64,000 nt of DNA from Terriglobus sp. TAA 43 (GTDB taxonomy: Bacteria; Acidobacteriota; Terriglobia; Terriglobales; Acidobacteriaceae): positions 186,001-250,000 of the forward strand of contig NZ_JUGR01000002.1 of the NCBI RefSeq assembly GCF_000800015.1, given 5' to 3'. Shown here piece by piece: positions 43,996 to 53,094 of this stretch (position 1 is the first letter of the stretch; each line of letters opens with the position of its first letter). A program made the position numbers and the translations under genes. The notes below the pieces were generated by a model. The model worked only from the letters and a program-made list of their open reading frames with translations, had not been told where the DNA came from and made no database searches.

Positions 43996-45672
43996 CTATC
44001 GCAACACGAAGGCATACAAGGTGTCACCGGCTGCAGCCGTAACGTACTGCTGCCCATCAAGCACGAACGTCGTTGGGCCGTTGGTGACCGGGTTGCCCAG
44101 CCCCGCGTGCCACAGGATTGCACCTGTCGCGGCATTGAACGCAACGAAGCTTGAGACGGTGTCGCCCGTGAACAGCAGGCCGCCCGCCGTGGTCAGCATG
44201 CCGGAACGTGCGCTACCGGCAATCCACGGGTGTTCCCATTTCAGCTTGCCCGTCTTGTAGTCCAGCGCGCGCAACGCAAATCTCGAGTAGCCGCCTCGAT
44301 CATTGCCCGCCCATCCTTCAGGCTTCTTGTTGTTGTCGAAGACGTAGTACACGCTATAGGCGTCGGATGCGGCGACGTAGAACAGTCCGGTCTGCGGATC
44401 GTAAGAAGGCGGATGCCAGTTCGCCGCGCCTGACTGGTTGGGCGACACCAACGAGCCATTTGGCTTAGGCATCTTCTCTAGGTTTGGGATGGGCTGGCCC
44501 TTGCTGTTGAGACCGAGCGTCCAGCTCTGGTGAGCGAACGGTGTGCTGACCAACGCCTTGCCATTCGTGCGATCCAGTACGAAGAACCAACCGTTACGGC
44601 TCGCCTGCGCCAACAGCTTGCGCTTCTGGCCATTAATCACGCCATCGATGAGCACCGGCGTCTGCACGGCATCCCAGTCATGCGTGTCGTGAGGATTGGG
44701 TTGGAAGTACCACACCAGCTTGCCTGTATCCGGGTTCAGTGCACATATGGTGCCGGTGTAGAGGTTGTCCCCCGGCCGTGCTTCACCGTTAATGACGGGC
44801 TGCGCATTGCCTGTTCCAAAGTAGTAGAGGTTCAACTCCGGATCGTATGTTCCGGGCACCCACGTCATGCCACCGCCGTGCAACATGGCTTCGTCGTTGG
44901 GCCAGCTTTTCGCCTCCGGCTCCCCAGGGTTGGGATGCGTATACCAACGCCACTGCAGTGCCCCCGTCTCTGGATCGTGTGCTTCGACAAAGCCGGGCAC
45001 ATCAAAGTCATCCCCGGAGACACCTACCATCACATGGTTCTTAACGATGGTGGGCGGAACACTGCCGAAATTGAACTTCGCGCGATTCGCTTCAGCCTCG
45101 CCGATCTCCGCATGCCACTTCTCCTGGCCGGTGGATCGGTCAATCGCGACGAGGTAATCGTCTTCCGTCTCAAAGTAGACCGTATTGCCACGAACGGCCA
45201 CACCGCGGTTGCCGATAGCCTCTCCGCCCTTGCTCTTCCAATCGAACTGCCAGAGCTTGACGCCGGTGCGAGCATCCACCGCCCACACATGGCTGGGAAC
45301 AGTGAAGTACAACACGCCGTCAACCTCAAGCGGAGTGGATGAAATGCGACGGCCACCGCCCGACGTCTCGTTGACGCGGAAGGTCCATGCCAGCTCCAGT
45401 TGCCTGACGTTGGTCGTGTTGATCTTCGTCAGAGGGCTGTAACGACGGCCGGACAGGTCTCCGTTATAGGTTGGCCAATCTCCGTCGGCAAGGCTGGGCG
45501 CGCCTGCATCCGAGGGTGCCTTCTGCGTTGCCGCGGTGCGAACTTCTCTAGGATCGCGCTTAGTGGTGTCGTGCGGATTGTTCTGATTTACGGGCGTCTG
45601 CGCCAGAAGCGGCATGCAGACGGCAAGCAGGAACAGTGGCAGGTTACGAAACTTCATCGCGAGGCCGGTCAT
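43996..45672 (-). CDS. Secreted quinoprotein (PQQ-dependent dehydrogenase fold)
   Basis: 558 residues with a signal peptide (MKFRNLPLFLLAVCMPLLAQ). Eight-bladed propeller W-motifs recur (DARTGVKLWQFDW, DRSTGQEKWHAEI, DPETGALQWRWY, NPDTGKLVWYF). The active-site region HDTHDWDAVQTPVL and NLYYFGTGNAQP are present. The vicinal Cys-Cys ring of methanol/ethanol dehydrogenases is absent (IGNRGVAV instead). I recall an acidobacterial group whose PQQ binding is uncertain, called acido-empty-quinoproteins; membership is not verified. The start overlaps the stop of the diheme cytochrome c gene by four bases, so the cytochrome is the likely electron acceptor. Confidence 0.88.
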   Translation of the reverse strand: MTGLAMKFRNLPLFLLAVCMPLLAQTPVNQNNPHDTTKRDPREVRTAATQKAPSDAGAPSLADGDWPTYNGDLSGRRYSPLTKINTTNVRQLELAWTFRVNETSGGGRRISSTPLEVDGVLYFTVPSHVWAVDARTGVKLWQFDWKSKGGEAIGNRGVAVRGNTVYFETEDDYLVAIDRSTGQEKWHAEIGEAEANRAKFNFGSVPPTIVKNHVMVGVSGDDFDVPGFVEAHDPETGALQWRWYTHPNPGEPEAKSWPNDEAMLHGGGMTWVPGTYDPELNLYYFGTGNAQPVINGEARPGDNLYTGTICALNPDTGKLVWYFQPNPHDTHDWDAVQTPVLIDGVINGQKRKLLAQASRNGWFFVLDRTNGKALVSTPFAHQSWTLGLNSKGQPIPNLEKMPKPNGSLVSPNQSGAANWHPPSYDPQTGLFYVAASDAYSVYYVFDNNKKPEGWAGNDRGGYSRFALRALDYKTGKLKWEHPWIAGSARSGMLTTAGGLLFTGDTVSSFVAFNAATGAILWHAGLGNPVTNGPTTFVLDGQQYVTAAAGDTLYAFVLR

Positions 45673-46445
45673 TTTAGCGTGTCCAGATAAGCAGTCAGGT
45701 TGTGGATGTCGGCATCGGTGTATTGATCGAGCAGGGCCTCGTGCGCCGCAAACGGATGAACCACGGTAACGACTGTTCCGGGCGTGCGGCTGAAGGTATG
45801 CGAAACCCCGTCGGCGCTTCGCAGCGTCACGTTGAAGTCGTCAATACGAACCACATCTCCGCTATACGTTTTGCCATTGTGCAACTTCACGGTGACCAGC
45901 AACTTGGTAGCGCCGCGAATGCCGCTACCGGGAAACAGGAACTTCTGCTGTAACGCCGCAGTGGTGTACTTCTTACCCACTCCCGCCAGATTTCCCGTGG
46001 GCGAGTGACACTTGCTGCATCCGCCTGCGCCGTTGAAGTATGCTTCGCCGGCTTTCGCGTCGCCGCTCAACAGATTCGTGGGCTGGTCGTTGTAGCCGCT
46101 GCGCAGAATCTTGTTGATGGAAAGAGTCAAAAACTGCGACAGGTCCGCATTCTCCTTGTCGCTGAACTTGAAATTGTGCTGCGGAATCGTTCGGAGCAAA
46201 GGCCCAAGGTCGCGACCGTGCAGTGCCTCACGGCGATCGCGCAGGACGGCTTCAGAACGGATCATGTCCGGACCTGCTGGCGTACCGCGGGCATCGTCAC
46301 CGTGGCACCGCGCACAGTTGCTGCTGAACAGTTTTGCACCGCGCTCCGCCGATACAGGATCGACCACCGCCTTGGGAAACTGCGCCGACGCAGCAGCGCA
46401 TATCGACAGGGCGAAACCTAAAATGAACCGCAAATGCTTGCTCAA
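45669..46445 (-). CDS. Secreted diheme cytochrome c
   Basis: 258 residues with a signal peptide (cleavage near AAASAQ). Two heme-binding CXXCH sites are visible: NCARCHGDD (about 43-51) and GCSKCHSPTG (about 141-150). A beta-rich region between about 180 and 230 follows the second heme, then a helix typical of c-type ends. It overlaps the quinoprotein gene by four bases, so the two should be produced together and pass electrons from substrate to the respiratory chain. It also follows, 100 bp away, the unknown gene at 46546-47748. Confidence 0.9.
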   Translation of the reverse strand: MSKHLRFILGFALSICAAASAQFPKAVVDPVSAERGAKLFSSNCARCHGDDARGTPAGPDMIRSEAVLRDRREALHGRDLGPLLRTIPQHNFKFSDKENADLSQFLTLSINKILRSGYNDQPTNLLSGDAKAGEAYFNGAGGCSKCHSPTGNLAGVGKKYTTAALQQKFLFPGSGIRGATKLLVTVKLHNGKTYSGDVVRIDDFNVTLRSADGVSHTFSRTPGTVVTVVHPFAAHEALLDQYTDADIHNLTAYLDTLK

Positions 46446-46545
46446 AATTCACTCACTTCCCGAAAACATTGCTCTCACATCAGTACAGCGGTCCCGGCGG
46501 AACTCTTGATATCTTTCGTCTGCATAGCCCTGCTCCCGACAAGCC

Positions 46546-47748
46546 TCAGGTTCCCATCGCAACAGCAAGCAATGCCCCCAGGTCCAGCGCAGACTTGGAC
46601 TCAACTCCGCGCGGAAGTGTAGGACCAATTGCAAGCGCCTGGCGGTGGCCTTCGAACCAGACGAGGAACACTGACCGATCGTGTCCCGGCAACCGTTGCT
46701 GATTGATCCACTGGTAGTACGCAGCCATGTCCGCATCGATCAGCGAGCCAACCGGATCAAGCTCAACCTCTCGCTGGACATTTGAAAGCAACTCGTTCAT
46801 GGGTCTTTGCCGTTGTCTAGGCGCAAACCGTACGAGCAGGGTCGTCGCTGAGGCCCGTCGCAGCACCTCGCGCGCTGTCCATTGAGCAAAGGTGGTGCTG
46901 AATATCTGCGTGCCGGAACCGTCAGTCAGCAGCTTCATCTGGAATCGATCCAGTGTTCCTCCGCCAAGTCCCAACTGTTCTGGCTGCAGGTGCGCAATGT
47001 AGTTCCGCAGGCTTTCCGGCCCAGTACCGGGCTTGCCTACCTCGTTTTGAATTTTGTCCAGAAGAGCTCTGCGCGCCGGCAAGAGAGCATCGTAAGACAC
47101 ACAGGCGAGACTTGGATTGGCGCCCGCTGATTTGCCGCCATCGACGTACCAATGCCCAAAAGGAATGGGGTGGCTTTTGGCGCGGGACACAGTTGCCGCC
47201 AACAGCTTTTCCATACCACCTTCGGGCTGAATATTGCTGAAATAAGTACCGTGCGGCCGCAGCTGCGCAAAGAGAATGTTGGAGTAAGAATCTACCCCTG
47301 CACCGATAACCGCGATGCCCAACCTGGGCACGACCGGCAATCGAGCCGGGATGGCCGCGTGCAATCCCTCGCTATACGTGGCGGCCGCTTTCTGAAAAGC
47401 GATCATCTGATGCGTACTCCATAAGTTAGCGGAGAAAGCCTCAGTGAACGTTAGGGGCTGATTGACCCAATCAAGCTTGCTTTGTTCCCCGGATACCTGG
47501 ATCTGTGCAAACTCTTTGAACACGCGTTCCAGCTGCGTCTGCGAAAGATTGCTCAGGTAGTTCAATTCGCTGCCCAAAGCATCGCGCTCTGCCGGAAAAT
47601 TGTGGTCGTACTCAATTAGTTCCTGGAGCAAGCTGGGAAGAAAGCTCAGCGGCATACGCCGGAAGAGCTCTAGGTGTGACACAGCGATGCCGCGTGCTTC
47701 GGGCTGATACTGCAGAAAGTTACCGGCAACCAGTGATGTGGGGAGCAT
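46546..47748 (-). CDS. Uncharacterised protein in quinoprotein operon
   Basis: 400 residues, no family recognised. No signal peptide or membrane span is visible, and it contains a GVDSYSNILFAQLRPHGTYFSNIQPEG segment and a GLGGGTLDRFQMKLL segment. It starts two bases after the stop of the Tat-exported sulfatase-like gene (TAG-ga-CATG on the complement) and ends 100 bp before the diheme cytochrome gene, so it belongs to that operon. It could be a cytoplasmic or Tat-co-transported partner. The tight spacing to the upstream gene argues for a functional link. Function cannot be named. Confidence 0.75.
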   Translation of the reverse strand: MLPTSLVAGNFLQYQPEARGIAVSHLELFRRMPLSFLPSLLQELIEYDHNFPAERDALGSELNYLSNLSQTQLERVFKEFAQIQVSGEQSKLDWVNQPLTFTEAFSANLWSTHQMIAFQKAAATYSEGLHAAIPARLPVVPRLGIAVIGAGVDSYSNILFAQLRPHGTYFSNIQPEGGMEKLLAATVSRAKSHPIPFGHWYVDGGKSAGANPSLACVSYDALLPARRALLDKIQNEVGKPGTGPESLRNYIAHLQPEQLGLGGGTLDRFQMKLLTDGSGTQIFSTTFAQWTAREVLRRASATTLLVRFAPRQRQRPMNELLSNVQREVELDPVGSLIDADMAAYYQWINQQRLPGHDRSVFLVWFEGHRQALAIGPTLPRGVESKSALDLGALLAVAMGT

Positions 47749-47750
47749 GA

Positions 47751-48917
47751 CTATAGCAACTCTCGAATAGGCGACCCTTGCGCGCGGCCTGCGGTAAAAC
47801 CCATCAGAGAACCCAGTGTGGGAACCAGATCAATGGGTTGCACGACGCGATCGTAGACCACGCCCTGGCGAACACCAGCACCCAGGGCCATCATCCAGGT
47901 GGTACGAGAGGCCGCATCGCCCGTTCTGTGATGCTGAAATCCATTGCCGCCTGCCACAAAGTCGGCGTCCCGCCCAAAATCCGGAAGGATGAACATCGTG
48001 GTGTTTCCTGCATACTCCGGGTCGCTTTGAACAGCCTTCCAGAGATCGGCGCACAGTCGGTCGGTGCGCTGGATCGCCTCAACATACAGTGAGTACGCGC
48101 CGGTATGCGCAACATCAATGTCATGCATTGTGAGCCACAGAAAGCTAGGAGATTGCTGACGCATCAACTGCTTGACGACGTAGAGCGATAGCTCGTCTGG
48201 ACTCGATAACGTCCGCGCATGCGACATGAAGTCTTCCACGGACAGCTTCAGGACATTCTCAAGCTGCTGTAGTTCGACCTCGCCGCCTCCTAGTACCGGA
48301 GTAAAGAGTGGAGTCTCATAGTTATCGCGCAGAATATGGTCCAGGTTGCCAGCTTTTCCGCGAGTGGCTGCACTCAACAAGTGCTTGGGAAGAATGACAC
48401 CTGCTCCGAAACCTGGGCCGTAGGAGCGATAGTCGCTTTCGCCAATGCGATTGAACCCATTGCTGGGCGCCACGACCCATGTGTTCGATGCTGGCCGACG
48501 TAGGTCTTTGCGGAAATATTCAAACGCGGTGGGGTTTGCCGGTGGAACGGCAGAAAAGTTATTAAACGTTTCATAGACGCCCGTGATCAGGCTAGCCGTC
48601 GCGACGTAATGACCCAGGATGCCCTGGTTCGTCATGTGCGTAAAGAAGCTGGACTGAGGAGCCAATTCCTGCAGCAGGTGAGGAATGTTCGCCTGGCCCT
48701 GAGGCGCAAACGTTTCCTGATCCCGCGCTCCTCCTCCAAAGGTCACTACGATCACCTTGCGCTTCTGGCGAATCGTCTGACCGTGCAGGAAAGGACTGCC
48801 ACCAACCAAAGCCGAACCGAGCGCCATGCCGGCAACATCGCGAAGAAAATCACGCCTGTTGAGGCTCAAGAGGCGTGGATCGAAGAGGTCAAAAGATGAA
48901 CGACCGTGAATAGCCAT
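47751..48917 (-). CDS. Tat-exported sulfatase/alkaline-phosphatase-superfamily protein
   Basis: 388 residues with a twin-arginine signal (LNRRDFLRDVAGMALGSALVG). The core opens KVIVVTFGGGARDQETFA, a variant of the metal-binding start of the alkaline phosphatase superfamily. Further metal-site elements may be WLTMHDIDVAHTG and FILPDFGRDA, then GFQHHRTGD near the C-terminus. A nucleophile Cys/Ser or Thr typical of sulfatases is not evident in the CXPXR form, so activity is uncertain. First gene of the operon with the unknown protein, diheme cytochrome and quinoprotein. The Oar-type receptor lies directly upstream on the same strand. Confidence 0.8.
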   Translation of the reverse strand: MAIHGRSSFDLFDPRLLSLNRRDFLRDVAGMALGSALVGGSPFLHGQTIRQKRKVIVVTFGGGARDQETFAPQGQANIPHLLQELAPQSSFFTHMTNQGILGHYVATASLITGVYETFNNFSAVPPANPTAFEYFRKDLRRPASNTWVVAPSNGFNRIGESDYRSYGPGFGAGVILPKHLLSAATRGKAGNLDHILRDNYETPLFTPVLGGGEVELQQLENVLKLSVEDFMSHARTLSSPDELSLYVVKQLMRQQSPSFLWLTMHDIDVAHTGAYSLYVEAIQRTDRLCADLWKAVQSDPEYAGNTTMFILPDFGRDADFVAGGNGFQHHRTGDAASRTTWMMALGAGVRQGVVYDRVVQPIDLVPTLGSLMGFTAGRAQGSPIRELL

Positions 48918-49008
48918 TTCCTTCGCGAAGTAAGCAAGCCGGGTGAAACAGTCAGGCCCGGTGCTTCGGAATTGACCCTTCGGTCAACCCAAAAGCCCGG
49001 GCCGCTTA

Positions 49009-52000
49009 CTAGTAATACAGCTTGAGGGCGAACTGGATCTGACGCGGATCGTTCGGAGCGTCGCGTGTTGAACCGATTCGTCCAAAGTTCGTTGTGTCGT
49101 TGAAGTTAAGTGAGTTGCCGATGGCCACTACACCATTTCCGCCGAAGCCCGGTGCGTTGAAGTTCGGATGGTTCAGGATGTTGAAGAACTCAGAGCGGAA
49201 CTGCATCGACACCCGCTCATTGAATTTGAAGTTCTTGAACACAGAGAAATCAAAACGCTTGAACGGTGGTCCGTAGGTAGTGGCAGAGGTTGCGCCAAGT
49301 GCCTGCTGTCCCGTAAGCATCTGGCAATTCGCAATGGTCGGCGTAGGCCCGTTGAAGGTGTAAGGGCAGGGCTGCTGGAAGGCCGCCGGGTTGTTAAACC
49401 AGTACAGGTTGGAGGTGTTCCCCACAACCGCACGGCGAATACCCCGCTTCTGATCTTGTCCCGGGGCATGCACCGAGTAGCAGCTAGAACCGGCTGTGAC
49501 TGCGGTCGGGCAGCCGATGGTGATTGGCTGGCCATTTTGAAGCGTAACGATGTACTGCAGGCTCCAGTCGCCGACAAGCATATTGGTCACCTTGCCGGAA
49601 TTGGCAAGGAACTTCTTGTTTGTGCCGAAGGGCAGTTCGTATCCGCCACTGCCGTGGAACACATTGCGGATATCGAATGCCGCCAGGCTCCAGTCTGCAC
49701 CCGTACCGAATGCCGGAATGTAAGGCGCCCGGAATCCGCTCACGCTGCCACCGTTCAGAAGGTCTCCGGAGTTAGTCATGGTCTTGGAATAGGTGTACGT
49801 CAACAGATAGGTGAAACCGTGCGAGAGCCTCTGCTCAAGCTTGGTTTGCAATCCGTTGTACACACTTGCACCCAGTGTCCGTTGATAACTGCCATTAGTC
49901 GCGAAGTCGGGGAACGGGATGTAGTTATGGTTGGTCGGAGTATCAGGATTATTGACGTTACGCACCAACGGCGTGCCATTGGGAATCAGTTGCGACACGC
50001 GATTGTTTCCGATGCTCGCCTGTAGATGGCTGGCATGCGTGTACACATAGGCCGCGGTGAACGACATGTTATTGGTGAGCGCGTACTGGATGCTGAGGTT
50101 GCTGCTGACCGTATTCGGCGTCTTGAAATCAAACTGCAATCCCGAGAGTCCGATGCCAGACGCACGCACTGCCAGAGGCGTGAACGCCGCGCATGTAAGG
50201 CCAGATTCCATGGTTGCGCTGCCGCCCGGTCCGGCTGTCGAACATGTTCCGTACGGGTTTGCCCCCGTGCCGAACGATGCCGAGTCCGATCCGTTGTTCT
50301 GGAAGTTATATGAGTATGAGAACGGGTAGTTACGTCCGATGTTCGGTCCATACCCCGCATTCTCAAATGCGTTGAAGAACAGTCCAATGCCCGAGCGGAT
50401 CACAAGCTTGGGAGTTGCAGTCCAAGCGAATCCGAAGCGCGGCGCAAAGTTATTCTTCTGCGTTTGAAGGACTCCCTTGCCGTACTGGTCCGTCACCAGA
50501 AGGTTGATGCCATCTTTCGCCAACAGATCAAGGAATCCCGCACCGTTCAGAGATGGATTATTGGCCGTGGATGAGAACTGCCGAGGCGCCTTGCCACTGG
50601 CGGGCACGATGAACGTAGGCGCGCCATTCGGCGGACCGCCCTGCACAAAGTTCGCCTGAGCGCCATTTGTTTCCGCGATAGGGGTGAAGTAGTCCCAACG
50701 CAGACCGACATTCAAGGTAAACGAGGGGGTTAGCTTGATGTCATCCTGGAAGTAAGCGGCATAGTAACCGCGTGCGTCATAGGTCTTGCTGATGGCGGAA
50801 GCCTGTACCTGGTTGGAGCCACCGACGTAGCCGACCCCATTGGGAACCGTGGCCGCCGTGGGTGTCAGCAGGAATGCAGCGCGACCGGTCAAATCACCCG
50901 CCTGGTTAGGCACGCCGGTAAAGTTGCCGGTGAAGCTGAACTCACCCTTGCCGAACGGTGGTTGCAGAGTGTTGAAGTGCACATCCTGGTATTCGAAACC
51001 TGCCTTGAAGCTGTTCTTGCCATACACCTTGGTGAAATCGTCGACGAATTGCAGTGTCTGGCTGACTTCATCGGAGGGCAGGTAATCGCTGGTGCCAAGG
51101 TTGCTGAGACCAGATATTAAGATTGCCGGCAGGCCGCCGTTAAGGCCACCCTGCGGGATTCCCTGGATACCGTACTGCGCGGGGATGCCACTCACACTGC
51201 TGTTCGGACCCGCGCGCGTGGTGTGCAGGTGGTTGAAGCCGACGCGAGCCACGTTGATGGTGCTTGGTGTGAATACGTGCGTGTAGGCCAACACAGCCTG
51301 ATTTGATTTCGCTGTCTGAATACCCTGCTGGAAGGCTCCGCCGTCCGCGACTCCGCCGAAGATGCTGGGAACGAATTGCGGATCGTCCACATAGCTGAAC
51401 CGGCCGAAGATCTGATCCTTGTCGCTGGGGTTGAAATCCAGACGCACGTCGAACGCATTGCGGTGCTCAAATAGCCGAGGGCTGTTGGCAAAATTGTTCG
51501 AATATCCCGACGAGGTCGGTGCGGGATAGAGATTCAACAACTTGACGGAGTTTTGGTCAATACGGCCCGCCGGAATCTGGTTCAGATTACAAGCGGCCAA
51601 CGTGAACGCCGGCGTGCTTGGGGAGCAGGTGCCGAACGGGTCGCGCGCGAAACCGGTAGTTGTCGCCGCTCTGCCAGAGACAGGATCCACGACACCCGCA
51701 GTCACTGCCCTGGTGGTTGCCGGATCCATAACGGTTCCAAAAGGGATGCTGCGTCCCAGGTAATCCGTGCGATTTCCGCCTGTCTGCAGCGTGATCATGT
51801 CGGTAAGGTTCGTGTAGCCACTGTTGCGTTCCAGCGCGGTGGGAACCGAGCCGGGCAGCACCGTGCCCTGCACGCGCCGAAGCCCCTCGTAATCCCCAAA
51901 GAAGAAGGCCTTGTTCTTAAAGATCGGCCCGCCTATTGAGGCGCCAAACTGGTTCTGCCGAAGCCTTCCCTTTGGACGACCATTGTTGTTCTCAAACCAG

Positions 52001-52842
52001 TCCGCCGCGTCCAGCTTATCGTTGCGGAAGAATTCCCAGACTGCGCCGTGGAAAGCATTTGTACCTGACTTGATGGTTGCATTCAGTACGGCACCAGCAG
52101 AGCGACCAAGCTCTGCACTGAAATCTGCCGTTTGCACCTTGAATTCCTGGATAGCGTCCACTGGCGGCAGGATGACGAAATTCGTACCGTTCAGAAAGTC
52201 GGCGGCGTTGGAATTGTTATCGATTCCATCGAGCAGGTAGTTGTTCTGGGCTGGTTGCAGTCCGTTTGCAGTAAACGCACCGGAAGCGGCATTACCGCGC
52301 GTGTCTGCCTGAGAACTATTAACGCCCGCGCTTAGCTGCGCCAGAAACGTGAAGTTACGACCGTTCAGTGGAAGAGAATTAATGGTGTGCTGATCCACAA
52401 TCTGGCCGACGGAAGCTTCGTCCGCCTGCAATTGCGGAGGAGCCGTAGAAACAGTCACGGTATCGGACGTGGAACCAGTTTTGAGAGCAATGTTTACTTT
52501 GAGATTCTGACCGACCGTCACAGTCAGATTCTGCTGTGTTGTCGCAGAAAAACCCGGCGCTGAAACAGTGATGGTGTAATGCCCAATACGGACCGGTGAG
52601 AAAGTGTAAATGCCGCCATCGCCGGTCTTGGATTCAAGGCTGATTCCCTGATCCGTGTTCAGCAATTTCACGTCGGCGTTCGGGACCACCGCGCCGGTTG
52701 AATCCTGTACCACGCCCGTGATGGCACCCTGGTCGACCTGCGCATGGGCTGCCCCCATCACAAGCATCAGAACCAAGCCGACGACAGGAGCGGTTAGATG
52801 AAGATGCTGAATTCCACCGAGTATTCTGCGCGCAAAAGCCAT
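49009..52842 (-). CDS. Oar-like TonB-dependent receptor with carboxypeptidase-regulatory domain
   Basis: 1277 residues. A signal peptide ends near AHAQ (about 35). A CarboxypepD_reg domain (about 40-115, ITGVVQDSTGAVVPNADV) precedes the plug (about 120-245, PLNGRNFTFLAQLSAGV and NNYLLDGIDNNSNAADF). A long 22-strand barrel follows, ending RQIQFALKLYY with the terminal aromatic residue expected for outer-membrane insertion. Oar-like receptors are abundant in Acidobacteria and are thought to import large ligands or secrete signals. AAGGGGG lies eight bases before the ATG, and a good promoter is at 52920-52949. Divergent from the ASPIC-TPR fusion gene. Confidence 0.94.
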   Translation of the reverse strand: MAFARRILGGIQHLHLTAPVVGLVLMLVMGAAHAQVDQGAITGVVQDSTGAVVPNADVKLLNTDQGISLESKTGDGGIYTFSPVRIGHYTITVSAPGFSATTQQNLTVTVGQNLKVNIALKTGSTSDTVTVSTAPPQLQADEASVGQIVDQHTINSLPLNGRNFTFLAQLSAGVNSSQADTRGNAASGAFTANGLQPAQNNYLLDGIDNNSNAADFLNGTNFVILPPVDAIQEFKVQTADFSAELGRSAGAVLNATIKSGTNAFHGAVWEFFRNDKLDAADWFENNNGRPKGRLRQNQFGASIGGPIFKNKAFFFGDYEGLRRVQGTVLPGSVPTALERNSGYTNLTDMITLQTGGNRTDYLGRSIPFGTVMDPATTRAVTAGVVDPVSGRAATTTGFARDPFGTCSPSTPAFTLAACNLNQIPAGRIDQNSVKLLNLYPAPTSSGYSNNFANSPRLFEHRNAFDVRLDFNPSDKDQIFGRFSYVDDPQFVPSIFGGVADGGAFQQGIQTAKSNQAVLAYTHVFTPSTINVARVGFNHLHTTRAGPNSSVSGIPAQYGIQGIPQGGLNGGLPAILISGLSNLGTSDYLPSDEVSQTLQFVDDFTKVYGKNSFKAGFEYQDVHFNTLQPPFGKGEFSFTGNFTGVPNQAGDLTGRAAFLLTPTAATVPNGVGYVGGSNQVQASAISKTYDARGYYAAYFQDDIKLTPSFTLNVGLRWDYFTPIAETNGAQANFVQGGPPNGAPTFIVPASGKAPRQFSSTANNPSLNGAGFLDLLAKDGINLLVTDQYGKGVLQTQKNNFAPRFGFAWTATPKLVIRSGIGLFFNAFENAGYGPNIGRNYPFSYSYNFQNNGSDSASFGTGANPYGTCSTAGPGGSATMESGLTCAAFTPLAVRASGIGLSGLQFDFKTPNTVSSNLSIQYALTNNMSFTAAYVYTHASHLQASIGNNRVSQLIPNGTPLVRNVNNPDTPTNHNYIPFPDFATNGSYQRTLGASVYNGLQTKLEQRLSHGFTYLLTYTYSKTMTNSGDLLNGGSVSGFRAPYIPAFGTGADWSLAAFDIRNVFHGSGGYELPFGTNKKFLANSGKVTNMLVGDWSLQYIVTLQNGQPITIGCPTAVTAGSSCYSVHAPGQDQKRGIRRAVVGNTSNLYWFNNPAAFQQPCPYTFNGPTPTIANCQMLTGQQALGATSATTYGPPFKRFDFSVFKNFKFNERVSMQFRSEFFNILNHPNFNAPGFGGNGVVAIGNSLNFNDTTNFGRIGSTRDAPNDPRQIQFALKLYY

Positions 52843-52919
52843 CCGAAACCCCCTTTAAGGGCAAATCAAAAGTCTTGCAGAGAGAGAACCGACGGTGGGT
52901 CCGCTCGTGTGAGGTGCCC

Positions 52920-52949
52920 ATACTAAGTTCCCTTTTCTGAACGTGTCAA
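52920..52949 (-). promoter_or_regulatory. Sigma-70-like promoter of the TonB-dependent receptor
   Basis: Read on the minus strand: -35 TTGACA (52944-52949, six of six), 18-bp spacer, -10 TAGTAT (52920-52925, four of six). It would give a 5' leader of roughly 70 bases before the receptor ATG at 52842. A small CAACC/GGTTG palindrome overlaps the upstream side (52948-52961) and could be an operator. Confidence 0.55.
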
Positions 52950-53094
52950 CCTTTTGGTTGAGATAATTTTTAGGCTGGAAACTCGGCTCGAGATACCTCA
53001 CCAACGGCTTCCGGTCCCCTGACGTCGGGCTGCGCGTATGCTACGTTTGCTGGAAGGCAGCAGGCGCACAGGCGCAAGCTGATGCACACGGATC

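Noticed and set aside
48970-48990. Six-bp palindrome TTGACC/GGTCAA after the receptor gene
   Set aside because: Short stem without a T-run; could be chance or a weak operator.
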